Positions 7,930-16,905 of a DNA stretch of 16,905 nucleotides are shown here, piece by piece. Below the pieces are notes generated by a model, which saw nothing but the letters and a program-made list of their open reading frames with translations, had not been told where the DNA came from and made no database searches. Position numbers and translations under genes: made by a program. This stretch comes from Cyclostephanos tholiformis (lineage: Eukaryota > Bacillariophyta > Thalassiosirophyceae > Thalassiosirales > Thalassiosiraceae): NCBI GenBank assembly GCA_036939975.1, contig JALLPB010000388.1:1-16905 (forward strand). Reading direction: 5' to 3'. The first letter of the stretch is position 1. Every line of letters begins with the position of its first letter.

Positions 7930-10497
7930 CTACAAAAGAATGGACAATAGAGCAGATCTTGAACACTCAGCCGACGATGTATCGCTCAATATCGTCACAT
8001 TCAGCGCCATCTTCTTTCTTCCGTTGGATTGCGGTATCGCCATTCCCATCCCTTGAGTGCTATCTAAAGCATCTATGAGTTTCGCAACACCAACGAAGCC
8101 GATCCCATGACACTTTCCTCGACTGGGTGAATACCCCCCTGCTGTCACAACTCCTAGGGGTGACGAATGTAACTGTCCGTCGGCTTGGTCAGCATTATCG
8201 TCCAAATAGGAGCCTACAGCGAAACCATCATCGCACTTCCTCGTGGGAATTATCAGATCCCCTATTTTTAATACACCCTTCCCATCACAGTAGAGCTCGC
8301 ATCTTACCAGAGCCGGTAGTGACAATGACGCTCTGAATTGTTGGCACATGTTAGAATGAAAATCTTTTTCCTTCTTCGAAAGAGGAGAAGACTGCACGAC
8401 AGAGTGAGGAGGAAGAACTTTGCGCCGCGGTCTACGATGGGATCGGATTTCGGTTGCGTTTAGTCCAGTTTGAAAATGAAGACGTCCGCAACCATGAAGT
8501 AATTGAAGGAGTGGAATACCATATAATCCACGGACAACAATTGGATTGTGTGACTGAGTTAGAGACTCCCAGTGGATGGAGATTGTGTCCCTGCCAAAGG
8601 TGGATTCCTCTTGAACAAGCGGTAGCATTTTTGATTCGTGGCATGCAATAGAATCGCTTTCATTTTTTATACTTCTCTTTTCCTGTTTGTTCAGCTGTTC
8701 CCAATGTCGAACAGCTCTTTTCAACGGAGTATTGATTCGTCCCCAGGACCCTTCAATACAAGCCCGAATGACAACCCAGTCATTAGACATAGCAGTTGAG
8801 ACGTTTTCATTTTTGGCGTTGTTCTTCACTGATGCAGACCTTGCACCTGCAGACCTTGCACCTCCACACCAATATTTTTTGCCCTCCTCTGTGTCTGGAT
8901 AATCTCTTGGGAATATCGGTAATGGAGGATATGCCTCCAACTGTGCTCTTGCCTCTTCTACCAATCCTATGGGGCATGCCCCCCCGATAACGAACGATTG
9001 AAAAAGTGATAAACAAATAGAGGGATGGCACAAAACATCCCACCCCGAGCAAGCCAAGTTGTGCGGGAGATGTTGGTAGTCATGGTTTGGTTGATGACAT
9101 TTCAAGTTTATCCGAGATTGAATATCGGAATCACTCATTAGAGACTCCACAAGAGGAGTGAAAACCCCAACATCAATCACAGTGCCGTGATTTACGTTAT
9201 CATTCAAGATACCGATATTTTCTGCATTTCCTAGCACTTCCCGCAACATTGACACAGTAGCTCTCCCTCTAAGTCGCAGGAGGGCCAATGGCATCGTTGA
9301 AAGAGTCACTTTACTGCAGGTATTTTCACAAATTGAAATAGCTTCGCAGATGAGATGGACGACTTTTTGATGAATGGCGGGATTGATCAAAATGCAAACG
9401 TGCGCATCTTCATTCTCATTACAGCAATCATTCAAGCTTCGAAAAAGAAATGCTACGGGGCCGATTGGTTGTAAGGGAATTGCGTCTATCTCATGCACTA
9501 TCCCTTCTCCTGCCCGTTTCCCTGTAAGTACGGTTTCATCACTCAAAAATGGGGCCTCTGAGCCACACAATCTTTTTAATATTGAAATAAGAATTTGGGA
9601 CGGTGCTTGCGTCGATTCAGCAGGTGTGACTATTTTCCTCGCCTCAAGCTTTATTGCGCATCCGTTTACCTCCCACGTGCTATCCTGAATCGTACATTTC
9701 GGAGTCGTGATAGAAGTAGCCAAACGCAGCGATGCACGAGATCCTCTATTGTTATTTATCAACGGTACGGACCAGGAGAAGAGCTTGGGTGACATGTGAA
9801 ATCTCTTCGCGTGCCATAAGTGCGTGGGTATCCAATTGTGAGGATTTTGAGCCAATTGCTCATTCAATATTGGCCGCCACCAACCAGAGTGAGTTGCTTT
9901 CATCAATGCCGGCTTTCGTCTAGATCTTCGGGAAGGCTCGTGTTTTGTCTGATTCGGCCCAGCATCGATATGTTCTCCACGGTTGCCGCTGATATCCGAC
10001 CGATCACACGCGGCCGTCACATCATTGTCGCTAACTCCATGTTCTTTCATATACGTGTTATTATGACCACCAAGATCATTTTCTCCACGAGGAAATCGAT
10101 GCCGCCGTCTCGGTCTGTGGCTGTTCGTTCGCCGTCTCAAGTGACGAGAGGAAATTTTCCCTCCGCCGCTATCGCCGGCTCTTCCAGCCACCCCCGTAAG
10201 GTTGTCACGGTCGGCATTATCATTCACCGCATTCAACTGCTCCTGGACTAACCGACGCCATAGCGATTTGATTTCCGGCAATCGACGTGCACCGAACAAG
10301 CCAGCATGCACCGTCGCGGAAGCATCCAAAAAATCATGCGTGTTAAAGTCGTGACTTTGCTGTCGTTTCCATTGCCTCCAACGTTTATTATCATCCGGTA
10401 AATTAGGCGATGGGCTACATGAAAATTTGACTTCTTTGTTGGAGCTCAGCTGCTGGGCGGGGCTTGCTGATCGTCGGCGCTTCTTTGTGGGAGGCAT
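7930..10497 (-). CDS. POP1: Ribonuclease P/MRP protein subunit POP1
   Basis: 855 residues in one exon, starting at a true ATG; yeast Pop1 is 875, so it looks full length. POP1 is the largest protein of RNase P (5' maturation of tRNA) and RNase MRP (pre-rRNA processing) and acts in the nucleus and nucleolus. Visible landmarks: a basic N-terminus (MPPTKKRRRS); a POP1 N-domain with HDFLDASATVHAGLFGARRLPEI (53-75), RRRTNSHRPRRRHR (121-134) and the diagnostic WIPTHLWHAKRFHM (222-235); the POPLD domain with SGWDVLCHPS (484-493) and PIFPRDYPDTEEGKKYW (527-543); and a C-terminal LGVVTAGGYSPSRGKCHGIGF (781-801). A low-complexity Arg/Asn-rich insert (about 90-195) and a 5-residue duplication at about 546-555 are lineage-specific. 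It is divergent from the surface-protein gene and convergent with the methyltransferase gene. The family call is firm. Confidence 0.93.
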   Translation of the reverse strand: MPPTKKRRRSASPAQQLSSNKEVKFSCSPSPNLPDDNKRWRQWKRQQSHDFNTHDFLDASATVHAGLFGARRLPEIKSLWRRLVQEQLNAVNDNADRDNLTGVAGRAGDSGGGKISSRHLRRRTNSHRPRRRHRFPRGENDLGGHNNTYMKEHGVSDNDVTAACDRSDISGNRGEHIDAGPNQTKHEPSRRSRRKPALMKATHSGWWRPILNEQLAQNPHNWIPTHLWHAKRFHMSPKLFSWSVPLINNNRGSRASLRLATSITTPKCTIQDSTWEVNGCAIKLEARKIVTPAESTQAPSQILISILKRLCGSEAPFLSDETVLTGKRAGEGIVHEIDAIPLQPIGPVAFLFRSLNDCCNENEDAHVCILINPAIHQKVVHLICEAISICENTCSKVTLSTMPLALLRLRGRATVSMLREVLGNAENIGILNDNVNHGTVIDVGVFTPLVESLMSDSDIQSRINLKCHQPNHDYQHLPHNLACSGWDVLCHPSICLSLFQSFVIGGACPIGLVEEARAQLEAYPPLPIFPRDYPDTEEGKKYWCGGARSAGARSASVKNNAKNENVSTAMSNDWVVIRACIEGSWGRINTPLKRAVRHWEQLNKQEKRSIKNESDSIACHESKMLPLVQEESTFGRDTISIHWESLTQSHNPIVVRGLYGIPLLQLLHGCGRLHFQTGLNATEIRSHRRPRRKVLPPHSVVQSSPLSKKEKDFHSNMCQQFRASLSLPALVRCELYCDGKGVLKIGDLIIPTRKCDDGFAVGSYLDDNADQADGQLHSSPLGVVTAGGYSPSRGKCHGIGFVGVAKLIDALDSTQGMGMAIPQSNGRKKMALNVTILSDTSSAECSRSALLSILL
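8834..8863 (-). repeat. 15-bp perfect tandem duplication inside POP1
   Basis: GCAGACCTTGCACCT is repeated twice in a row. It keeps the POP1 frame and gives GARSA-GARSA just after the POPLD signature, in a linker before the next conserved block. It looks like a recent in-frame slippage. Confidence 0.9.
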
Positions 10498-10954
10498 TTG
10501 CTCTCCGCGATAAACAATTGTATGCAGCAGACCCTCCTGGTTAATGTGTCAAGAGAAAAAATGAATTCTAGGTATTTTAGGGGCAGAAGCAGTTTTTTCA
10601 TAGTATTTTGTTTTGGTCTGTCCTCCCCACACATTTTTCATCTCAGGGACACCTACCACCATGGCATCGCCACGCTGACGAAACCATCGAAAATAAAATA
10701 CAGACCGTTCCAACACTAGGTATTATTTGTGGGTGAAAGATTCACAAGATTCGTTTAATCCTTCTTTCAATAAAATACTTCCCTCAAGTTTAAAGAAAAG
10801 GACAATTATTAGTACTACAATACTACCTATAGATTTGGATATCTATCTCTGGGTTTCACTCTCGCTCTCTCCCTCATGAAAAATAATGATAATACCGACC
10901 TATTATGTCCATTTTTCTTTTCGGTGCTAGTTTCGTCCAACAACAACTGGTATC
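10498..10954. promoter_or_regulatory. Shared divergent promoter region of POP1 and the surface-protein gene
   Basis: 457 bp lie between two start codons pointing away from each other, so both promoters must be here or overlap. A pyrimidine-rich CT stretch at about 10855-10874 may be an initiator for the plus gene. ATGs at 10876 and 10887 are out of frame with the main start at 10955. If the transcript includes them they form upstream frames, one of which overlaps the main start. CTAGGTATT occurs at about 10568 and again at about 10716. No TATA box is convincing. Confidence 0.5.
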
Positions 10955-13576
10955 ATGCGCCTTTTTGTTGCATACTACTCCGCCGCCGCCACGGCCCTCC
11001 TCGGCGCTGGCTGCTCAGCAGAAACACAACTGGTGATGAAGGACCGCAGCTACTACGCGTGGGGATACGAAGGGAACACTGCCGAGGGCGCACCGAATGG
11101 GTACGTGTGGGATAAATTGATTCGATGCGTTCATATCGTTCAGAACTTTTTCTCATTCGTCGCTATTGTTAGGTATGCCTTCGGAATGGGCGGTTTGGAA
11201 GCTACAACCTATGATTCAAAGGAAAGGATTCTCTATGGAGTTTCTGAGGCCGGATTCGTAAGTTTAGTATGGCAGCCCAACTGCACTAGAAACTATTTCA
11301 CACAATCTGACCAGAAAAGTATTTACCATCATCGACAACGTTTCGCGATAAAAAGATCACATTGATTGACTTCGGTGGCGGCTTCGTCCAGCCGCCTCAA
11401 CTACCAATTGTGTTGAAAGACCAAGAAACCTACACCGGTTAGTCCCTATGTTCTTCGCTGTGTACTAATGTATCCATTTACTCACCGAAGGATTCCCCTC
11501 TCTTCCGCAACCACAGATGTCTACGTTTGCTCTGAACAAGGCATCCTCTTTGCCACTACGAAAGATGACCCGAATCTAGGGAGTGTTGCCATTTACAAAG
11601 CCGCCACTAGGGACAGTGATACCATCGCCCCCCCCGAATTAATCCATACAGTTGAGGTCGGCTATGGGCCCGACATGATAAAACCAAACAAGGATTGTTC
11701 CATTCTTGCTGTTGCAAACGAAGGAGAAGGCGACTACGAAGAATTCCTTATCAATCCAGAAGGAAGCGTTAGCCTCATAAAAGAGCCGTTTTTGGATGCA
11801 AGTACCCCCCCCATTGTCTCTACCGTCTCTTTCCCCTGGACAGATGCCGAACTCCTTGCCAAGGGAATTCATTTGCCACTTAGCGAAAACGCTCTCGAGT
11901 ATTGGGACGATTATTCTTCTATTGCCGGTGACATTAATTTCACCGCCGCAAGAGCGACGTACACAGCAGCTTCAGTGCTCGAACCTGAGTATCTGGCCTG
12001 GTCCGCGGATGATGCGTATGTCCTAGTGAGCCTTCAGGAGAATTCTGCTCTAGTGAAGATCAATGTGGCAACTGAGGAAGCTGAGGATATTTACAGGTAA
12101 CATTCTCATACATTATGAGCACTTTTGATTGAGATTGATTGATACTAACTCGTATCCATGCCGCCTGCTTCTCTGCAGCTATGGTTTAAAGAGCTGGGAA
12201 GAGACTCCTATCGATCTTATTGAAGATGATGGATGTTCCAAGATGCCGACGGTGACAGGCCTTTACTCGACACAATCCCCTGACTCGATTGAAACGATTA
12301 TCATTGGCGATGATACTTATATTGCTGTTGCAAATGAGGTGAGCAATAAAACTAGACTATTCTACACATGAGTGCTTTTTCTCGTCCACTAAATTGCTCG
12401 CCCATATCTCTTAGGGTGACGATGTCGAATACGGCGATTTCGCTGAGAGACTAAAGGCGGAGGATATATTTGTTGGGACAGCTCTTGGGTTACAAGGCAT
12501 GTCGGCAGATTCAACAATTTTTGATCCTGAATCTCCCATGACCGGTCAGGCAAAGTACTTCAACAGTGAATGCGAGGCCACGATGGAGGCTGGTGCAGCC
12601 GATGCACCTGACTGGTGTGCGTCATCACTGAGACTAACTATTGGATCATCTATGATTGACTATAGTGATCCCACTGCTCCTGTCATCAAGAAGATTGTCG
12701 CGATTGGGGGTCGTGGAATAAGTATCTACAAGCTAACCGATAATGGGCTTGACCTGGTTTGGGACTCTGCAGACGAGCTCGAAAAAGAGGGTTGCGCAGC
12801 ATATCCTTGGGCTCATAACGGTCTCCAGGATGAGGAATTCGCGGACGTAAACGGTACTTTATACATGAATAACGAGGACATTCAAGAGACTCTGATCGAG
12901 ATGAATGATCCAGAGGAGGATGGGTGGTGCGTTTATTGTAATCCGAAATCCTGTACAATGCATCTCTTTTTTCTCATTTCATTACTGTCGTTTGCTCATT
13001 AGCGAGGATCGAGGCGATGGTCAACCCGGTGCATGCGCTTTGGGAGACACTGTAGATGAGCGTTCCCTCAAGGACGGCCCGGGCGCCGAGACACTTGTTG
13101 TTGGAGAAGCGTGTGGAAAGCGGTATTTGATCACTGCGGGTGAGAAAAACTCGATTGGTTACCTATACGATATTAGTGACATTACCAGCCCCAAGTTGGT
13201 TCAAGTCTTCCACCTTTCACCGGCATCTGAAACCAAGAACCCTGTGGTTGCATACAAGGACAGGACACTTGGTGAGATTGATCCCGAAAGTACCATTTTC
13301 ATCGGTGAAAATGAGAGTCCTTCCGGTAAAGCCGCCATTATTTTTGCTGGTGCATTCAGTTCCACAACATCTTTCTGGGAATTTGATTGCGGATCTGATG
13401 ATTTAACCCTTGACACGAGTGCTGCCGAGGATGCCCTGGCCCCAGGCACTGCCACTGAGACAGGTGAGGACTCTGTCCCCGCAGAAGCTGCACCTTCAAC
13501 TGCAAGCTCAGCGTTCTTGGCCACAGGTTCCATAGCTTCTCTTGGCGCTGCATTCATCCTATTCATTGCTGTGTAA
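10955..13576 (+). CDS. Secreted, probably GPI-anchored choice-of-anchor I family protein, seven exons
   Basis: Exons by my reading: 10955-11100, 11173-11257, 11356-11437, 11517-12096, 12179-12338, 12415-12926, 13003-13576; phases agree and give 712 residues. All introns are GT-AG, 72-98 nt; introns 3 and 4 hold TACTAAT and TACTAAC branch sites. The protein starts with a signal peptide (hydrophobic 3-18, cleavage likely after CSA at 20-22). Family landmarks: GLEATTYDSKERILYGVSEAGF (near 56-77), GPDMIKPN (155-162), AVANEGEGDYEEF (168-181), INPEGSVSLI (183-192), VTGLYSTQSPDSI (323-335), VANEGDD (347-354) and IGYLYDISDITSPKLV (573-588). These match the choice-of-anchor I family, which includes bacterial proteins annotated as alkaline phosphatase and animal mesenchyme-specific surface glycoproteins. 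A Thr/Ser/Ala/Pro/Glu-rich linker and a hydrophobic C-terminal tail (about 693-712) suggest a GPI signal. Enzyme activity is not shown. Exon 3 start is the least certain boundary. Confidence 0.85.
11101..11172 (+). other. Intron 1 of the surface-protein gene, length a multiple of three
   Basis: It begins GTACGTG and ends TTGTTAG. Its 72 nt contain no stop codon in the flanking frame, so retention would insert 24 mostly hydrophobic residues after Gly49 without ending the protein. Removal joins APNG to YAFGMGG, which fits the family better. Confidence 0.75.
11258..11355 (+). other. Intron 2 of the surface-protein gene, unusual acceptor
   Basis: The donor is a canonical GTAAGT. The frame of exon 3 allows two acceptors, both AAG and not the usual CAG or TAG: ending at 11355 (98 nt, joins SEAGF to ITLIDF) or at 11319 (62 nt, adding 12 residues). 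The first gives the better match to the family. A CAG at 11312-11314 would lead to a stop codon at 11363. Confidence 0.55.
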
Positions 13577-13799
13577 AGGTAAAAGCTCTACCCGTGCCGA
13601 AAATTACATTGATAAACTTGTGATACTGCATTTATTATTTGTTCTTTCTGTGTACTTAATGTCAAAATGTTAAAATCCGATACAAGGATAATTTGGATGG
13701 ATAGAAGAAATAATGAAACTAACTGTTTAAAGCAGTGAAAAACAAAGGCTTACTAGTACTTGACTGCGCACCCACTTCTAAATCAGCATAGAACTATTA
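13577..13799. other. Convergent 3' intergenic region
   Basis: 223 bp, A/T-rich, between the stop codons of the surface-protein gene and MAK21. It must hold both 3' ends. No separate gene is visible. Confidence 0.6.
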
Positions 13800-16700
13800 T
13801 TATTTGTGCCTCTTCTTTTTCTTCTGAGAGGACTTGAGTTCTTCCACTGAAGAGTCAGATCCATCATCACCCGCACCCGGTTGATGCTTTAATTTCTCCT
13901 CGAGCAACTTTTCGTATTCATCAGCATCGGCGAAAGGTGATATTGACTTCTTTCTCTTTCGCTTATTGTCGTCATTCCTCATTGACTTTTTCTCTGAATA
14001 GGAATCGCCACTGTCGTCTCTCCCTTCTAGTACACCAAACACATCTTCCCCTTCTTCCTCATCACTGCTGACTGCGTCCATGAATGCATCTTCGTTTTCA
14101 TCCATACCAGGCTCTGCACTATAGTTGTCATTCTCGTCCTCGCCGTTTCCTTCATCAACAGGCTCATCGTCTTCGAAATCACTCCAGTCGTCCATATCTG
14201 GGTCTTCGTCGTCAAAATCTGTCTTTCCGTTGCCCGAGCTCTCCATCAGTTTCTCAGCCAGCTGGTTCACGAACGCCTCCTCCTCCGAGTCGGTGTCCCC
14301 CTCGAAGTTATCGATCATCTCGTCTGCCTCGGCGGCATCCAGCGCTTCATCTTCGAGATCGGAATCGTCTTTATTCTTGTTTGCAACGCTTGTACCACGG
14401 ACGATGCCCTTCATTTCATCCCTCCTCGCACGCTCAACGAAGAACTTGTGGAAGAAGAAATTCTCCTCCGATATATTCCTGGACTTGAGGTAGCTAGGGT
14501 CGTTCATGGGAAGCACTATATTCCTGCTGCTCAGGCCACTCTTCCTCTCGGCTACGCTGATTCCGCGTTTCAATTTTTCCAATGATTTGGGATTCCGGAA
14601 TGCGAACTTGTCGAGGAAGGGCTGCAAGGCAAAATCCTTCAGCGGATCTCCATTATACGAAATGTCGCCGTCGCTGCCCGCCGTGAACTTGGATACCGAC
14701 GGGTGGTAATGATGAGCGAGGAGGGATAATTCCCAGAGGTCGTTGGTCGACGCCGCTCGGGACGCGTGCGGCTCGCGCTTCCTCGGGTCGAACGCAATCG
14801 TCCTCATGGAAACTCCCACCTCCAACTTGCAACGTAGCTTGGGATGATATCGAACAATCTCGGACAACAGGAACAACGATCCGCATAAAATGGACGGGGG
14901 ATGATGCAGCACCGAGTGTAGGAGCCTCATGACGAAGGCGGATATGCGCTCTTCGCAAGTGTCGTACTTCATCGCCTTGTACAGTAGGTTGAAGAACAAC
15001 GTCAGTTGCCGTCCGGCAAACATGTCGTTGTCAAGAAGCTTCGAATACAAGGCGCGATAAAATCTATCCTTCCTTGTCGTTACCACGCTTTCGTCTCGTT
15101 CGTTGCCGACGGTTGTGGATGGTTCTCCCTGCCCGACGGCTAGCTGAAACAGCAGCATCAACGCCTGGGTGGACGCCGATGGTGGAGCCGTGTGCGAGAT
15201 ACGATACAATGCGTCGATATGCTGTTCCATCGCCGCGTCTTTCTTCGGCAGGTACGGATGGGCCCGGTTGACGCCGGTAAGCAGGGCGCTCAACAGTCGA
15301 CTCTTCATGCCCGGTGCCGACGACGAGAACGAATCCTTCGATTTATTGGATTTCTTCGCGGAGGAGGTGATCTGCTTTTTTTTGTTCGCCTCCTCCTTCC
15401 TTACTGTCATTTCGAACAGATGAAAGTAAGTGTTGATGAGAGATGCCGGTAGCGACGTCGTCGTCGACATACGCGACTTGGTCTTTTCCCTCGTCACTGC
15501 CCCGTTGTTGTCCTCGTCAGAATTCTCATCGTGGTCGTCCTTAGAGAGTTGAAGTTGGTTGAGGAAGACGACGCAGCAGTAGAGAGCCCTCGGTGAGAGA
15601 TGCGGCCTGTGAGCGAGCTGTTGGACCTGTGTACGGAAGAATTACGGCAAAGGTGGTAAGTGCGATGGAGATTTCGACGACGGCGATTTTTCTCTCGCCA
15701 GGAGGACCGTGTTATCGAGACCATTTTTGTCGCTTCAGAGAAGCGATGTAATAAAGCCGCGCGGCGTTAACGATATCGTATCGTTCGCTCACTTACCTCC
15801 CTCGCCACGACGTTGACCATAGCTGGATGCTCATCCAGCACCAATCGCAATTGATGTCCGGCGGCGCTCGAGATCCTACGTACAGGATCGCCGATCTTGT
15901 TCACGATCATGGATAATAATACCTCCTCTCCCTCCGGTATGCGCATCAACAACGACGATGCCGTGGACAGCGCGCATCTCTTCGACGGCTCGTCCTCCCC
16001 CGCCAACGCCCTGCCCAGGTATCGCGATAGGTACGACGCGTATCGAATTTTGATCATCTCCTCGTATCGCCATAGCAGGAGGACGCGCGGGCTAAGCGTA
16101 CGTTTCGCGCCCTCGTATAGGTACAGGGGACGATTGTCCAACGATATCAACTTCCGATAATTCGGCAATAGCGTGTTAACGAACAGGTCCGACAATGCCT
16201 CCGATGCCATCTGACCCACGCGCGAGTTGGGAGCCGACGATCCCCCCCCTCCGTCCCCCCCCCCTCCCAATCCGCACCCCGCCAGGTCCATGAGCATGTC
16301 GAGCGCGTATAGCTTGTGAATGCAATCCATGTTCACCACCACCGACATCGCCGCGACACGATCCTTGAGGGTGCCCCTCCTCATCGTATTCTCGACCCAT
16401 TTCTCGTCCTTCTCCGAGACGCTACTCCTCCCACCCCCCCCCGCCGATCCCCCGCCCTGACGAGAGAGGGATACCTCCTGACTGTATATTTCGTCCGCCA
16501 ATTGGCGGTATTTCGTTACCATCTCGCGAGTGTTCCTATTGTTACCGCAGTCCGACGACGACAACGATGACGACGACGACGTCTGCTGTTCCTTCTTCTT
16601 CCCCCTGTTATTGTTGCTCTTACTATTCTCGACCGCATTCGCGGCGACGCTGTGTATGGTATCGTCCCTCCCCGCCGTATTCCTGCCGCAGTCGTACCAG

Positions 16701-16905
16701 GTCGGCGTCTCCTCCGTGAATTGCACGAGGGGGGTGGAGTGGGGCTTGTAAGGTCCGCCCTGTTGCCTACTACTCACGGTCGACGACGACGACGACGCGG
16801 GTGTAGATGGAGAAGACGCGTTCACCACCCCGTCATTGCTTCGAGGATTATGATGAACGGCGATGGAGGAGGAGGAGGAGGGGGGGGGGGGGGGGGGGGG
16901 GGTTG
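13800..16905 (-). CDS. MAK21: MAK21/NOC1 (CEBPZ) 60S ribosome biogenesis factor, 5' end cut by the window
   Basis: Two exons are visible: 16905-15797 and 15626-13800, joined across an intron at 15627-15796; 977 residues are seen (yeast Mak21 1025, human CEBPZ 1054). The frame is open to the right edge with no ATG in front, so the N-terminus lies outside; the GTG at 16828 is not a start. Landmarks by fragment residue: poly-Pro and poly-Ser (2-13), TWYDCGRN (68-75), MVTKYRQLADEIYSQE (a conserved entry helix, about 128-143), GTLKDRVAAM, VNKIGDPVRRI, ALYCCVVFLNQL after the splice, RLLSALLTGVNRAHPYLPKK (the CBF/Mak21 domain, about 475-700), QALMLLFQLA, LWELSLLAHHYHPSV, YNGDPLKDFALQPFLDKFAFRNPK, then a long Asp/Glu-rich tail and a Lys-rich end (KKKKRHK). 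The family forms a complex with Noc2 in early nucleolar pre-60S particles. Family call firm. Confidence 0.93.
15627..15796 (-). other. Intron of MAK21
   Basis: Perfect donor GTAAGT (minus strand, 15796-15791) and acceptor ACAG ending at 15627. It lies between codons (phase 0): ...VVARE joins VQQLAHRPHLSPRALYCC, continuous with the family alignment. At 170 nt it is about twice the length of the introns in the neighbouring gene. Confidence 0.9.
16865..16902. repeat. (GGA)5 followed by a run of 23 G
   Basis: Five GGA triplets (16865-16879) are followed by G at every position from 16880 to 16902. On the minus strand they read as seven Pro then five Ser in the MAK21 frame. Runs this long are prone to slippage and to sequencing error, so the true length and hence the frame upstream are uncertain. 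Confidence 0.85.

Noticed and set aside
8127..10251. Several plus-strand open frames of 63-143 codons
   Set aside because: They are shadows on the antisense strand of POP1, whose family match is firm.
14084..14493. Plus-strand Ser- and Arg-rich frames
   Set aside because: They are antisense to the acidic tail of MAK21 and reflect its GAT/GAA codons.
16828..16828. GTG as the start of MAK21
   Set aside because: The frame stays open to the window edge and nuclear genes start at ATG, so the real start lies outside.

Overview
The window reads as nuclear DNA of a eukaryotic microalga, most likely a diatom or another stramenopile. Four protein genes of clearly eukaryotic type sit tightly packed. 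Their introns are mostly short (72-98 nt in one gene, 170 nt in another), GT-AG, and several carry TACTAAC-like branch sites. The lineage call rests on gene style and protein resemblance only; no marker gene fixes the species.

Left part, about 1-6200: no convincing complete gene. At the extreme left edge a possible 3'-going minus-strand exon fragment lies beside an array of ATCTGGA repeats and a 38-nt palindrome. From about 245 to 6170 the DNA is strongly depleted in CpG (3 CpG in 1021-1740 by my count, against 29 in 9961-10260 inside a gene). It contains diverged dispersed repeats, a local duplication, trinucleotide runs and several strong hairpins. Paired repeat copies differ at former CpG sites in the pattern CG/TG/CA, which points to methylation-driven decay of repeats. 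A pocket at about 3481-4115 is less CpG-poor and has long open frames but no recognisable protein.

Right part, about 6240-16905: a SPOUT (TrmH-family) RNA 2'-O-ribose methyltransferase gene (+), convergent with POP1 (-), the protein core of RNase P/RNase MRP. POP1 is divergent, across 457 bp, from a seven-exon gene (+) for a secreted, probably GPI-anchored choice-of-anchor I beta-propeller-like protein. That gene is convergent with the 5'-truncated MAK21/NOC1 (CEBPZ) gene (-), a 60S ribosome assembly factor, which runs off the right edge through a run of 23 G.

Three of the four genes act in non-coding RNA maturation or ribosome assembly (rRNA or tRNA methylation, RNase P/MRP cleavage, pre-60S assembly). 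In a eukaryote this adjacency may be chance, but it is notable. The surface protein is the odd one out. I found no CRISPR array, rRNA gene, convincing tRNA or intact transposon.
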